Origin: Treponema phagedenis
GTDB taxonomy: Bacteria; Spirochaetota; Spirochaetia; Treponematales; Treponemataceae
Direction: 5' to 3'
Assembly (NCBI RefSeq): GCF_008153345.1
Contig: NZ_CP042818.1
Coordinates: 868,001 to 932,000 of the forward strand
Length of the DNA stretch: 64,000 nucleotides
Shown here piece after piece: positions 45,926 to 55,614 of the stretch; position 1 is the stretch's first letter; each line of letters starts with the position of its first letter. Under the pieces are notes generated by a model that made no database searches, was not told the DNA's origin, and saw nothing but the letters and a program-made list of their open reading frames with translations. The position numbers and the translations under genes are program-made.

Positions 45926-46004
45926 ATTTACAGTTTAAGGCAAAGACAATTATCTAAAAATGTTTTTGCCGCTTTATACACTCATCGGTGTAACGTTCTA
46001 AGAA

Positions 46005-46125
46005 AAAACGCCCGACACGGCACAAGGGCGGAACCTTGAATTTTTTACCTTTGGTTCGCCCACGAGTTTTGCCTGTTTTCGCTGGAGTATCAGGCAAAAC
46101 ATCGTTTGGAATTGAGCAGCCTCGG
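46005..46125 (+). repeat. Dispersed structured repeat, copy 6 (core only)
   Basis: Forward core copy without terminal repeats, between the cupin gene and the chemoreceptor stop. It has CCCGACACGGCACAAGGGCGG, the stem GTTTTGCCTG/CAGGCAAAAC with loop TTTTCGCTGGAGTAT, and ATCGTTTGGAATTGAGCA. Confidence 0.68.
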
Positions 46126-46155
46126 TGCCGGCACAGGCAGGCTGCCGTATCATCA

Positions 46156-48297
46156 TTATATTTTAAACTTTTTCACCTCGTTGGCTAATTTTTCAATGCT
46201 TTCCTTATTCTTTTGTGTAATTTCGTTTACTTCCTGTACCGCATTGCTGATTTGCACTGCTCCCGAAGCCATTTCGTTCATGCTGTCCGTGATAATCCGT
46301 GTCAGGCTATCCAGTTTTTGCATTTCCTTTGCAACGCCTTCTCCGCCTCTGCGCATTTCTGTCGAACCATTATTAACTTCGGCAGTTATATTATTGATGT
46401 CTTTAATGGCAGTGAGTACTTCTCGGCTTCCGTTTTCTTGTTCTTTCATTGCTTCCATTAAACGGTTACTCATATTTTTTACTTCCCCGGATAATTCAAA
46501 AATTTCATTGAACTTTTCTCCTACCGCTTGCGCTGACGAGGAAAGATCATTAATTTCTCCTGAAAGTGTTTTTAATGTTGTTGTTATAGCTCTTCCTTGT
46601 GTGCTTGAATCTTCTGCAAGCTTTCGGATTTCGTCTGCAACAACTGCAAAGCCTTTTCCCGCTTCGCCGGCGTGAGCAGCTTCGATGGCCGCATTCATTG
46701 CTAAAAGGTTTGTTTGACTTGCAATGTGCTGAATAACAGCACTTGCTTCCATAAGTCCGCCCGACTCTTCCGATATTTTTTGCATAATGTTAATCGCAAC
46801 GGCAACTATATCTTTTCCGCCTGCTGTCGAAGAGGCTAAGTTTTGGATTGTATCATCCGTTTTTCCAAGAGTTTGCGTAATAGAACCGATGTTTGCAACC
46901 ATTTGTTCTATTGCCGAGGAAGATTCTGCAACATTTGTTGCTTGAGTTTCAATATTTGTATCAAGTTGCTTTATTGTGCGGATAATTTCTTCCATAGCTG
47001 CGGCTGTTTCCGTAACACTTGCAGCCTGCGTGAGGGCTTGCTGTTTTACGCCATCGATGTTAGCACTGATTTGATGTACTGCACTTGCTGTTTCGGTCAT
47101 ATTGCTGGAAAGTTCAGTACCGATATCTTGCATGACACTTGTGTTTTCCGCTACCTGTCTAACTGAGTTGGCAATTTTTGAGATAGTTTGATTAAAATAT
47201 TCGGAAAGGCGGGTTATTTCATCATTACCTGTAACGGGAAGCTTGATTATTAAATCTCCATCTCCTTCTGAAATATTTTGTAATGCATTAACAGTAACCG
47301 TTAGTGGTTTTACTATTCTGTGTGCTATAAAAAAGATAATTACCAGAGATACCGTTAAGATAGCAATGCCTATAATTATCATAGAGATTCTAAGAGTACG
47401 TACAGTACCCATAAATTCATGTACGGGTGCTGTTATAAAAATAGTCCAGTTTGCATTTCTCATTTTTGAAAATGATGCAATATATGACTGACCGTTATAG
47501 TCGTAATAGCCGACTGAACTTTTAGTACTGTTTATGGCCTGATTAAAAAAATTGGCAAGAGAGGCGAGAGAAGAATTTTGTTTACCTTCTTCAATCATGT
47601 TGAGTTGTTGTCGTACAATTTCAAAATCTTTGTATGCTATTGTTGTGCCGGTTGTGCCAAGGATAAAGCTGTATCCTGTTTCGCCTACGACAATATCCTT
47701 TATTAAATTTGTGAGTAGTAGTGCATCGCCGCCTGCACCCAACACACTAATTACTTTTTGATTAGCGTCGTAGATAGGAACTGCTATAGCAACTTGTAAT
47801 TTTTTATTTGCTCGAGATTCACGAGGCTCCGAGATAAAGTTTTTACCGGATGCGGCTGCAATAAACCAATCTCTGTCGCTGATATCAATTTTGCTTCCGG
47901 TTGGTGTGTAAAGAAATCCGTCTAAACTGCATATCACAAACTGCTCTAATTTTTTATTAGTTGCAACGTCCTTTTGGATGCGTTGCGCTTTTTCCGTGTA
48001 TGACAGCTCAGGGTTTTGCAAAACCGGTAATCGTGCGATGTCCTCAAGAAATTGAAAAAGTATGGTAGCTCTTCCGTCTATAATTTCCGCAGTGTTTTTT
48101 GCTTTATCGATAAGATGGTTTTCAACTTTTTCGATTACTGCTTTTTCAGCAAAATGCCTAACTAAAAGTCCAAGCAGCACATTTGAAGAAATAATCAGCA
48201 GACCGAAGACAATGAGTAACTTCTTTCGGATAGAAAAAAGCTTTTTACTCCCAATTTTTCGGGGGGGGGGGGTAATATATCCTATTTTGTCATTCAT
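46156..48297 (-). CDS. Methyl-accepting chemotaxis protein with a C12 tract at its start
   Basis: Transmembrane chemoreceptor of 713 residues: first helix about 27-49, periplasmic Cache-type sensor ([40 protein letters not shown]), second helix about 302-325, HAMP, and a signalling domain with [20 protein letters not shown] near residue 526. Start 48297 is fixed by TAGGAGGT 7 nt upstream. Codons 9-13 contain twelve consecutive C (48261-48272), in frame here. Gain or loss of one base would stop translation early, so the receptor is probably phase-variable. Ligand unknown. Confidence 0.94.
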   Translation of the reverse strand: MNDKIGYITPPPRKIGSKKLFSIRKKLLIVFGLLIISSNVLLGLLVRHFAEKAVIEKVENHLIDKAKNTAEIIDGRATILFQFLEDIARLPVLQNPELSYTEKAQRIQKDVATNKKLEQFVICSLDGFLYTPTGSKIDISDRDWFIAAASGKNFISEPRESRANKKLQVAIAVPIYDANQKVISVLGAGGDALLLTNLIKDIVVGETGYSFILGTTGTTIAYKDFEIVRQQLNMIEEGKQNSSLASLANFFNQAINSTKSSVGYYDYNGQSYIASFSKMRNANWTIFITAPVHEFMGTVRTLRISMIIIGIAILTVSLVIIFFIAHRIVKPLTVTVNALQNISEGDGDLIIKLPVTGNDEITRLSEYFNQTISKIANSVRQVAENTSVMQDIGTELSSNMTETASAVHQISANIDGVKQQALTQAASVTETAAAMEEIIRTIKQLDTNIETQATNVAESSSAIEQMVANIGSITQTLGKTDDTIQNLASSTAGGKDIVAVAINIMQKISEESGGLMEASAVIQHIASQTNLLAMNAAIEAAHAGEAGKGFAVVADEIRKLAEDSSTQGRAITTTLKTLSGEINDLSSSAQAVGEKFNEIFELSGEVKNMSNRLMEAMKEQENGSREVLTAIKDINNITAEVNNGSTEMRRGGEGVAKEMQKLDSLTRIITDSMNEMASGAVQISNAVQEVNEITQKNKESIEKLANEVKKFKI

Positions 48298-48394
48298 GTA
48301 AAGCACCTCCTACGTACTTTTCACAATTTTTATATCATTTCTTTTGTAGATTGTAAAGAGGTGCCATTAAGTAAAATATTCCTATTGCATATAT

Positions 48395-48590
48395 TTTATC
48401 CTAATCGGAACATCAACAGGAGGCGTATAGCTTCAGCATCACTATGGTAAACTTACCCACCGTTGCCAAATTCCAAACGATGTTTTGCCTGAGCGTTTAA
48501 GTAAACAGGCAAAACTCGTAGGCGAAACAATGGTGGAAATTCCAAGGTTTCACCGTTGCGCCGTGTCGGACTCTTTTTATAAATAGAAGC
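48395..48590 (-). repeat. Dispersed repeat, copy 7
   Basis: Reverse-orientation copy in the 442-base gap between the divergent chemoreceptor and mfd genes. It has CCTAATCGGAACATCAACAGG, CATCACTATGGTAAACTTACC, GTTTTGCCTG/CAGGCAAAAC around the loop AGCGTTTAAGTAAA, and GCGCCGTGTCGGACTCTTTTT. The ANGGAN hairpin module follows directly. Confidence 0.68.
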
Positions 48591-48690
48591 TTTAAAACTC
48601 GCAGGTTTGGTTTTACCATGGACGTCAAAATCAGAACGGGCTTAGATGCCCATGGTTTCATTTTGACAAGGACGTCAAAATGAAACCTTT
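48590..48690 (+). promoter_or_regulatory. ANGGAN hairpins in the mfd leader
   Basis: CAAGGACG (48667-48674) is the loop of a perfect 14-bp stem GGTTTCATTTTGAC/GTCAAAATGAAACC (48654-48667, 48674-48687). A second CATGGACG (48617-48624) sits in a partly decayed stem. Bases 48592-48628 nearly repeat 41341-41380. If present in the mfd mRNA leader they could be CsrA-type sites. Confidence 0.4.
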
Positions 48691-48739
48691 GCACAAATTT
48701 TCTTTTTTCGGTATACTCATGTAAAACCGGACGCTGTCC

Positions 48740-51700
48740 GTGAGTGAACAGGGGAACCGACTAATCCGTATGCAAGCGCTTACCAATTTACAAACTAAGA
48801 TTCATAGCTGGAAGGCTATGCAGACTGCTCGTGCGCAATTTGAGGCACAGACTTTTCCGTATACTGTGCGGGGCTCATCGGGCGGGCTTGATGCTTTTGT
48901 GCTTTTTGAATATGTAAAAACATTTCGGGACAGTATTATCCTTGTGGTGCCCACCGAAAAGGAGATAGAAACTGTCCGCGCTGATTTGGATGTTTCGGGT
49001 TTGACGGCGGAGGTTTTGCCCTGGTGGGGCAGCATTGCTTACCGCCCTATTCCGAACGCTGCTCCGGTATTTGCGGAGCGGGCGCAGGTGCTTTCGGAGC
49101 TTGCCTCCCTTTCTAAGGAATCAAAAAAGATTTTTATTATACCGCAGCGCTCGTTTTTAACGCCGGTGCCGCCGAAGGAGTATATCAAAACTTTGTGCAA
49201 GCATGTTTCGGTCGGGATGGCGATTGACACGGTCAGTATTTCCGAGCAGCTGATACGCTGGGGCTATACCCGCGTGCCTCGGGTTAGTTTGCGCGGCGAG
49301 TTTGCTCTGCGCGGCGAGGTGCTTGATGTTTGTACCGGCGCAAATACCGGCTCGGCGCAAATTGCCTACCGTATTGTGTTTGATTTTGACACAATCGAAA
49401 AAATAAAATCCTTTGATCTGAGTTCTCAGGCAACCCTTGATGATTTTTCTTCACTTATGCTGTATCCGATGAAAGAGGTGCTTTGGGACGATGAGCGCAT
49501 TGACTGTTTGGAAGAAAATTTGGCAGCGCTTCCCGAATTCTCCGAAGATGCGCTGAAAATAATCGAGGAGCTGCGGATAAAAAGAGGATTTGAAGGAGAG
49601 GAAATCTTTTATCCGCTTTGCTTTCAAAAACCCGCCTCGGTATTGGATTATATTGATTCAGATTCTGTTTCGGTTTTTTATCTTGACTTTGACCGGCAAA
49701 AAAACGCCGCCGAAGTGCTGGAGCGGGAATACATCGGGTTGTACAAAAAGGCGCGCCAAGCTCTCGACGAAAGCCAGCGGCGGAAAACCTTATTGACCGA
49801 ATATCCCGAGCCGCATCGAATTTTGCTTAATTTTACGGCGGTGCACAGTGCGTACCGCCGCTCTTTGTATTTCAGAACAATTGCGCAAGCGGAGCCTGAA
49901 GAAACAACTGTCAGTTTTAACTCGGAGCCGCCGCGCAGTTTTTTCGGAAACATTGTGTATTTAAAAGAAGAGCTTGAGCATTTGCTGAAAGACGGTTGGA
50001 AAATCTGGGTTTTTGCGGAAAGCGAAAATCAGGCACTCAGGCTTTCCGAAATTTTAAAAGATTTTGCCGTTGACATTCTTCCCTTTAATCTCTCCGCCGG
50101 ATTCGGGATTAGCGAATTAAAGCTGCTGGTGATTCAGGAAAATGAAATCTTCGGTAGGCGCAGAAGGATTCCTAAATCCGTGAAGCAGGTAAAAAGCTCG
50201 GTGATTGATACCTTTATCGAGCTGAACCCGGGCGATTATGTGGTACATGTGAATTACGGCATCGGGCTGTTTAAGGGCATTGAGCGGGTAAGAAGCGGCG
50301 GCACCGAGCGGGATTATATCAATCTCTTATATGCAAATGAAGAGACGGTGTTTATTCCGATTGAGCAGGCGAATTTGGTGCAGCGTTACATCGGCAATGA
50401 GGGCGAAGCGCCGCGTTTGGACATTCTCGGATCAAAGTCTTGGGAAAACCGAAAGAACAAGGTAAAAAAATCGGTAGAGGACATTGCAAACAAACTGATA
50501 GATTTATATTCGCGCAGAAAGGCGGCGCGCGGACATGCCTTTCAGCCCGATGATGAATGGCAGCTTGCCTTTGAAGCAGCCTTCCCTTACGAAGAAACGG
50601 ATGACCAGCTTACCTGCGTGGCGGAAGTAAAGGCGGATATGGAAAAGCCTGTGCCGATGGACAGGCTTGTTTGCGGCGATGTCGGCTACGGCAAAACCGA
50701 AGTTGCCATGCGCGCCGCATTCAAAGCGATAATGGGCGGTAAACAGGTTGCCTTTTTATCGCCTACCACGATTTTAGCGGAGCAGCATTTTGAAACGCTT
50801 GATGAACGGTTTAAAAATTTTCCGGTAACCGTTGCCCGCATGTCCCGTTTTATTACCCGCTCCGAACAAAAAAAGATTCTGGAGCAGCTGAAAAACGGCG
50901 ATATTGATATTTTAGTAGGCACGCACCGAATTATCCAAAAAGATGTGGTGTTCAAAGACCTCGGTTTAATGATTATCGATGAGGAGCAGCGCTTCGGCGT
51001 AAAAGATAAGGAGCGGCTGAAGCAAATGAAAACCAATGTTGACTGCCTTGCCCTCAGTGCAACGCCCATTCCGCGCACCCTCCACATGAGTTTGCTTAAA
51101 ATACGCGATATGAGTTTGCTGACCACGCCGCCGCAAAACAGGCGCCCGATCGAAACGGTTATTCAGGAATTTGACCCCGAAAAGGTTGCCGCCGCCATAC
51201 GCCAAGAAGTTGAGCGCGGCGGACAGGTGTTTTATTTGCATAACAGAGTAGAAACTTTGGACGAAACGGCGCGTATGCTGCAAAACCTTGTGCCTGAAGT
51301 GCTTATCGACAGCGCACACGGGCAAATGAATTCCGATGAGCTTGAAGATATTTTTAAACGGTTTAACATGGGCGGCTTTCATGTATTGATTGCGACCACC
51401 ATTATCGAAAACGGTATTGATATTCCGAATGCAAACACCATCATTATTGATCGCGCGGATATGTACGGCGTTTCGCAGTTGTACCAGCTGCGCGGCAGGG
51501 TAGGACGCTCCGATAAAAAGGCGTATGCCTATCTTTTATACCCCAAAGACCGGGCGCTTTCTGAAATTGCCATGAAGCGGCTGCAAGTTATCTCGGACTT
51601 TACCGAACTCGGCTCAGGCTTTAAAATTGCGATGAAAGATATGGAAATCCGCGGCGCCGGCAACCTGCTCGGCAGGGAGCAATCCGGCGACATTTACTCG

Positions 51701-52216
51701 GTAGGGTTTGACCTCTATCTGCGCCTGTTGGAAGAAGCGATTGAGCGGCTGCAAAATGCCGACTATGAGCCGCCGCAGGAAGTTCTTGTTGAACTTGATT
51801 ACACGGGCTTTATTCCCGACAGTTATATTTCCGTGCCGGAAACAAAAATGGAAATCTATAAAAAAATTGCGGCGGTGCATACCTCAGAAGGACTTGACCG
51901 CATGTACGCTGAAATTATCGATCGCTTCGGACAGCCGCCCGAAGAAGTGGAAAGCCTGCTCGCCCTCGCCGAAATTAAAATAACCTGCAACAAGCTGGCA
52001 ATCTCCTCGCTGAAAGAGCGCGGCGGCAGGGTCAACATTGAATTTATGCGCGTTTCTCGCATCTCCATTGACAAACTCTTGCGCATGATAAAACAATCCG
52101 CTGGAAGAGTCCGCCTTGACAGCGCAAAACCGAATGTCCTCATCCTCGAAACCGGCACCATCGGCTTAAAAGAAAAAAGCGAATTCATCAGCGAAAAACT
52201 GGGGCAACTGGTGTAA
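48740..52216 (+). CDS. mfd: Transcription-repair coupling factor
   Basis: DNA translocase of 1158 residues that removes stalled RNA polymerase and recruits UvrA. Domains in order: UvrB-like N-terminus, RNA-polymerase-interacting CarD-like domain (LNPGDYVVHVNYGIGLFKG), translocase with Walker A GDVGYGKTEVAMRAAFKA near residue 645, DEEQ box IDEEQRFGV, motif VI QLRGRVGRSDKKAYAY, and the C-terminal TRCF domain. The GTG at 48740 has no ribosome site; ATG at 48770 (MQALTNLQTK), with GGGGA upstream, may be the real start. Confidence 0.95.
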   Translation: MSEQGNRLIRMQALTNLQTKIHSWKAMQTARAQFEAQTFPYTVRGSSGGLDAFVLFEYVKTFRDSIILVVPTEKEIETVRADLDVSGLTAEVLPWWGSIAYRPIPNAAPVFAERAQVLSELASLSKESKKIFIIPQRSFLTPVPPKEYIKTLCKHVSVGMAIDTVSISEQLIRWGYTRVPRVSLRGEFALRGEVLDVCTGANTGSAQIAYRIVFDFDTIEKIKSFDLSSQATLDDFSSLMLYPMKEVLWDDERIDCLEENLAALPEFSEDALKIIEELRIKRGFEGEEIFYPLCFQKPASVLDYIDSDSVSVFYLDFDRQKNAAEVLEREYIGLYKKARQALDESQRRKTLLTEYPEPHRILLNFTAVHSAYRRSLYFRTIAQAEPEETTVSFNSEPPRSFFGNIVYLKEELEHLLKDGWKIWVFAESENQALRLSEILKDFAVDILPFNLSAGFGISELKLLVIQENEIFGRRRRIPKSVKQVKSSVIDTFIELNPGDYVVHVNYGIGLFKGIERVRSGGTERDYINLLYANEETVFIPIEQANLVQRYIGNEGEAPRLDILGSKSWENRKNKVKKSVEDIANKLIDLYSRRKAARGHAFQPDDEWQLAFEAAFPYEETDDQLTCVAEVKADMEKPVPMDRLVCGDVGYGKTEVAMRAAFKAIMGGKQVAFLSPTTILAEQHFETLDERFKNFPVTVARMSRFITRSEQKKILEQLKNGDIDILVGTHRIIQKDVVFKDLGLMIIDEEQRFGVKDKERLKQMKTNVDCLALSATPIPRTLHMSLLKIRDMSLLTTPPQNRRPIETVIQEFDPEKVAAAIRQEVERGGQVFYLHNRVETLDETARMLQNLVPEVLIDSAHGQMNSDELEDIFKRFNMGGFHVLIATTIIENGIDIPNANTIIIDRADMYGVSQLYQLRGRVGRSDKKAYAYLLYPKDRALSEIAMKRLQVISDFTELGSGFKIAMKDMEIRGAGNLLGREQSGDIYSVGFDLYLRLLEEAIERLQNADYEPPQEVLVELDYTGFIPDSYISVPETKMEIYKKIAAVHTSEGLDRMYAEIIDRFGQPPEEVESLLALAEIKITCNKLAISSLKERGGRVNIEFMRVSRISIDKLLRMIKQSAGRVRLDSAKPNVLILETGTIGLKEKSEFISEKLGQLV

Positions 52217-52219
52217 CCA

Positions 52220-52303
52220 CCTGACATAATTTGATTTTCGCCTGACATAATTTGATTTTCGCCTGACATAATTTGATTTTCGCCTGACATAATTTGATTT
52301 TCG
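52220..52303. repeat. Four perfect 21-bp tandem repeats
   Basis: Unit CCTGACATAATTTGATTTTCG occurs four times without mismatch, beginning 4 nt after the mfd stop and ending 58 nt before the stop of the converging kinase-like gene. It is a variable-number tandem-repeat candidate outside coding sequence. Confidence 0.9.
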
Positions 52304-52361
52304 CCTTTTATTTCGACGGAGCTAATGATAAAATTTCCGAAGTTTGTGATGCGGTATGTTT

Positions 52362-52988
52362 TTATGCTCCAATCAGCATGCACAGTGCGCCGATGCAGAT
52401 TGGGATAAGAAGGTTGTCAAAGTCTTTGAGCGGAAGCATTTCTATCAAAACAGCGGCGGCGGCGAGGACAAGGCTTTGCCAAAAAGAGAAGGTTGCAAAA
52501 AAAGAGCTTACCAATACTGCGATAAAACAGGCGAAGCTGCCTTCAACGGTTTTATCTTTTGCGATGGACAAATGTTTTTGTCCGAAAATTTTGCCTACAA
52601 GACTTGCGGAGCCGTCTCCGAAGGCAAGGGCAAAGATAGCGATGCGTGCAACATGAATAGGAAAACAAAGAAGTGCGGCGAGTACTCCTAATGCAAGTGT
52701 CAGCGGGCCAAGTACAAAGTGCCCCCTGTCACGTTTCCGTGCCGCCGCCTGAGTTATTTTTGTGATAAGGGGCAGGGAATGACCTTTAAACCTTAATAAT
52801 TCCGAAATGCAGTATAAAACCGTTATACCGATTATTCCTATCACTGTCGGTACAAAAAAATACGAGGCAAATACAGTAACGATTGCCGATGAAATATGCA
52901 GTGTTTTTCTGAAAAACTCGGTAACCAGATCGTCTACCGTTGCGGATTGAGAAATCTTACGATATCTAAACTCGGATAATACTCCCAT
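52362..52988 (-). CDS. Dolichol kinase / CdsA-like CTP-dependent lipid kinase or cytidylyltransferase
   Basis: Membrane protein of 208 residues with about six helices. The motifs FGDGSASLVGKIFG and DKTVEGSFACF are the CTP-binding signature of the SEC59/DGK1/CdsA group, which phosphorylate polyprenols or diacylglycerol or make CDP-lipids. Start 52988 (MGVLSEFRYRKIS) is chosen for its GGAG site; an in-frame start to 53081 would add 31 unlike residues. The precise reaction is not decided by sequence. It lies downstream of mgtE on the same strand. Confidence 0.78.
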   Translation of the reverse strand: MGVLSEFRYRKISQSATVDDLVTEFFRKTLHISSAIVTVFASYFFVPTVIGIIGITVLYCISELLRFKGHSLPLITKITQAAARKRDRGHFVLGPLTLALGVLAALLCFPIHVARIAIFALAFGDGSASLVGKIFGQKHLSIAKDKTVEGSFACFIAVLVSSFFATFSFWQSLVLAAAAVLIEMLPLKDFDNLLIPICIGALCMLIGA

Positions 52989-53107
52989 TATACTCCATAT
53001 CTTTCCTCTGTTGTATACGACACATAAAAACACATCGTATAAAACAATTACGCGGGCGGTGTTTTGCAAAGTAACATACAAGGCAAAAACCTAACTTGGC
53101 TCATTTT

Positions 53108-54451
53108 TTAAAAAAGCATCCATTGCGAGATATTAAAGAAAACCACCAAACTAAGCGCATCTACAATTGTAGTAATAAGCGGTCCTGCCATTATTGCGGG
53201 ATCCATTTTTAAGCGTTTTGCAATAATCGGTAAGATTCCGCCGGTAAGTTTTGAAATTGTAACAGTAATTATTAAGGTTAAACCGACACTTGCGGAAACT
53301 GCAAGCGGTTTTCGACTGATATAATAGGATTTTGCAAAAATAATCGCTCCGAGTATAATTCCCACCATCATTGCAATACGCAATTCTTTCCAAAGGATTT
53401 TAAGCCAGTCTTTTTGCTGTATTTCTCCGGTGGCAAGCCCGCGAATAATCAGGGTGGAAGACTGACTGCCTGAGTTTCCTCCCGTATCCATAAGCATCGG
53501 AATAAAGGTTGTCAATACCGTCATTGTTGCGAGTAAATCCGTATATCGGTCAATGATATTGCCGGTAAAGGTTTCCGAGACCATCAGCAGTAAAAGCCAG
53601 CCGATTCTATGCTTTGCAAGTGCAAATACGCCGGTATCTAAATATGCTTCTTCGGAAGGCTGCATAGCCGCCATTATCTGGAAGTCTTCAGTTGCCTCTT
53701 GCTGCATAACGTCCATGATATCATCAACGGTAATAATACCGATTAAACGAGTCTCCGTATCGACAACCGGCAAAGCCAAAAAACCGTACTTTTTGAACAC
53801 CGATGCAACCGTTTCCTGGTCATCATTGGTATGTACGTAAATACAATCCTCTTCGTAAATATCCTGAATAAGCGTATCACTTTCATTTAGCACCAGTGAG
53901 CGCAAAGAAACAATCCCTTGCAAAAAACGATTTTCATCGATTACATAACAGGTATAAATAGTCTCTTTTTTTAAGCCTGTTGCTTTTATTTGTTGCAAAG
54001 CTTGCGCAACTGTCATTGTCTTTTTTAAATTGACGTACTCAATGGTCATTAAGCTTCCCGCAGAATCCTGCGGATACCGTAAAAACTGATTAATGATTGT
54101 CCGATCGGTTTCACTCGCGTGCGCTAAAATTCTTTTTACCGCATTTGCCGGCATCTCTTCAACCAAATCGACAATATCATCAATGGCTAAATCATCAAGA
54201 ATCGGCACGAGCTCTTTATCGGTTATGAGATTTAAAAAAGCGGACTGCTGTTCGCTTGAAAGTTGTGCGAACACATCGGCTGCAAGATCTTTCGGCAGCA
54301 TTCTAAACAATAATAATGCATTTGCCGGCGTCTCTTCATCTAAAATTTCGGCAATGTCAACCTCATTTGATTGAGAAAGCAAGGACATTAGCGCAACATA
54401 ATGTTTGTTTTCAATAAATTCTTGTATTTTTTCCAGTTTTTCAGTATTCAA
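53108..54451 (-). CDS. mgtE: Magnesium transporter
   Basis: Homodimeric magnesium channel of 447 residues. It has the N-terminal superhelical domain (about 1-125; LIPILDD-type repeats such as LVPILDDLAIDDIVDLVEEM), two CBS domains (about 130-255; VVDTETRLIGIITVDDIMDV), then a plug helix and five membrane helices with MDTGGNSGSQSSTLIIRGLA and the pore motif MAGPLITTIVDALSLVVFF. The cytosolic parts close the channel when magnesium is high. Transcribed toward the kinase-like gene, 119 nt away. Confidence 0.95.
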   Translation of the reverse strand: MNTEKLEKIQEFIENKHYVALMSLLSQSNEVDIAEILDEETPANALLLFRMLPKDLAADVFAQLSSEQQSAFLNLITDKELVPILDDLAIDDIVDLVEEMPANAVKRILAHASETDRTIINQFLRYPQDSAGSLMTIEYVNLKKTMTVAQALQQIKATGLKKETIYTCYVIDENRFLQGIVSLRSLVLNESDTLIQDIYEEDCIYVHTNDDQETVASVFKKYGFLALPVVDTETRLIGIITVDDIMDVMQQEATEDFQIMAAMQPSEEAYLDTGVFALAKHRIGWLLLLMVSETFTGNIIDRYTDLLATMTVLTTFIPMLMDTGGNSGSQSSTLIIRGLATGEIQQKDWLKILWKELRIAMMVGIILGAIIFAKSYYISRKPLAVSASVGLTLIITVTISKLTGGILPIIAKRLKMDPAIMAGPLITTIVDALSLVVFFNISQWMLF

Positions 54452-54666
54452 GATAAGCCCTCTAACATGTGTACATAAGAGTATAACCTATTTTTCTTTT
54501 TTTTTCTATAGAGTTCTTAGTTTTTTCTTTAAGGGGATAAACTCATTTATAATCGGCTAAAATTAAGCGTGCAGGCAAAGTCTGATCAGAAATATCGAGA
54601 TTCCAAACCGCTGCGGAAGGGGTTGGTTCTGGTAAAACCGCTGCACAAAGAGCCGGACTAAAAAAT

Positions 54667-55614
54667 TTACCGCGTTTTCAGATTTAACAAATCTTTCAGA
54701 ACGGAAAAAGCGGTCGGTCTGCCTCCGGCGCCGAGTCCTTTGAAGGTGAGGGTGCCCGCATTGCTGCAATGGATGATAACCGCATTTTCTCCGTTTACCA
54801 GACTTCCGAGCACGGTGCCGGCGGGAACGGGCACCGGTTTTACCGATGCCCGAATGTCTTCCGGCGTTTTATGCGCTTCGGCGATAAGTTTGAGTTTAAG
54901 CCCTTCCGCTTTACGCGTGAGGACTTCTTCGCTGCCGACAGCTCGGATGCCCTCTACCGCAATATCTTGTTCGCGCACCGGAATACCGAAAGCAAGGCTT
55001 GCAAGGATTCGCAGTTTTCGCATAGTATCGAGTCCGTCAATGTCGGCTGAAGGGTCGGCTTCGGCAAAGCCTTGCGCCTGCGCTTTTTCTAAAGCCTCGG
55101 CAAAGCTTAACTTGTTTTCCATTGCGGTGAGAATATAGTTGCAGGTTCCGTTCAGCACTGCTTGAATGCCGGTGATTTCGTTTAAGCATTTGATGTCGGC
55201 TATTTTCTCGATAACGGGAATTGCCCCGCCGACGCTTGCCTCGTATTTGAGCTCTACGCGGTGTTCGTCTGCAAGCCGATGCAGCTCTTCCATATGCGCG
55301 GAAACAAGCGCCTTGTTTGCGGTGATAATGTCTTTTCCGTTTATCATTGCTTGCTTAATTGCGGGGAAAATTGCACCGCCGGTAACTTCGATAACCGTGT
55401 TAATTTCAGGGTCTTCGATAACTTCGTTTATATCCTGTGTAAAAAGATTGAGCTGCGAATTTTCCCTTCGGTGTTTTTCGATATCGCGTACCAGTATTTT
55501 TTTTACTGCCGCCGGAGAGCCGAGTGCTTTTTCAACACTTGTTTTTTGCTCATTAAAAATATCATACACGCTTTTCCCAACGGTTCCAAATCCAAGTATG
55601 CCGATTGTTCTCAT
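54667..55614 (-). CDS. hom: Homoserine dehydrogenase
   Basis: NAD(P)-dependent reduction of aspartate semialdehyde to homoserine. The 315 residues hold the Rossmann motif GFGTVGKSVYDIF, the catalytic domain with NGTCNYILTAM and EADPSADIDGLDT, and a C-terminal strand KGLGAGGRPTAFSV. There is no C-terminal ACT domain, so allosteric threonine control is not expected. Its start overlaps asd by 4 nt (55611-55614), giving an asd-hom pair. Confidence 0.94.
   Translation of the reverse strand: MRTIGILGFGTVGKSVYDIFNEQKTSVEKALGSPAAVKKILVRDIEKHRRENSQLNLFTQDINEVIEDPEINTVIEVTGGAIFPAIKQAMINGKDIITANKALVSAHMEELHRLADEHRVELKYEASVGGAIPVIEKIADIKCLNEITGIQAVLNGTCNYILTAMENKLSFAEALEKAQAQGFAEADPSADIDGLDTMRKLRILASLAFGIPVREQDIAVEGIRAVGSEEVLTRKAEGLKLKLIAEAHKTPEDIRASVKPVPVPAGTVLGSLVNGENAVIIHCSNAGTLTFKGLGAGGRPTAFSVLKDLLNLKTR

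Noticed and set aside
45252-48590. Integron attC cassette sites for the GTTTTGCCTG/CAGGCAAAAC hairpins
   Set aside because: Treponema denticola has an integron, but these copies lack the paired RYYYAAC/GTTRRRY core sites, lie in both orientations and do not alternate with promoterless cassettes.
52220-52303. CRISPR array
   Set aside because: The units are contiguous 21-bp copies without spacers, and no cas gene is nearby.
51856-52383. Minus-strand frame through the end of mfd with four MSGENQI units
   Set aside because: The repeated peptide is only the 21-bp tandem repeat read in frame (21 is divisible by 3); the rest shadows mfd.
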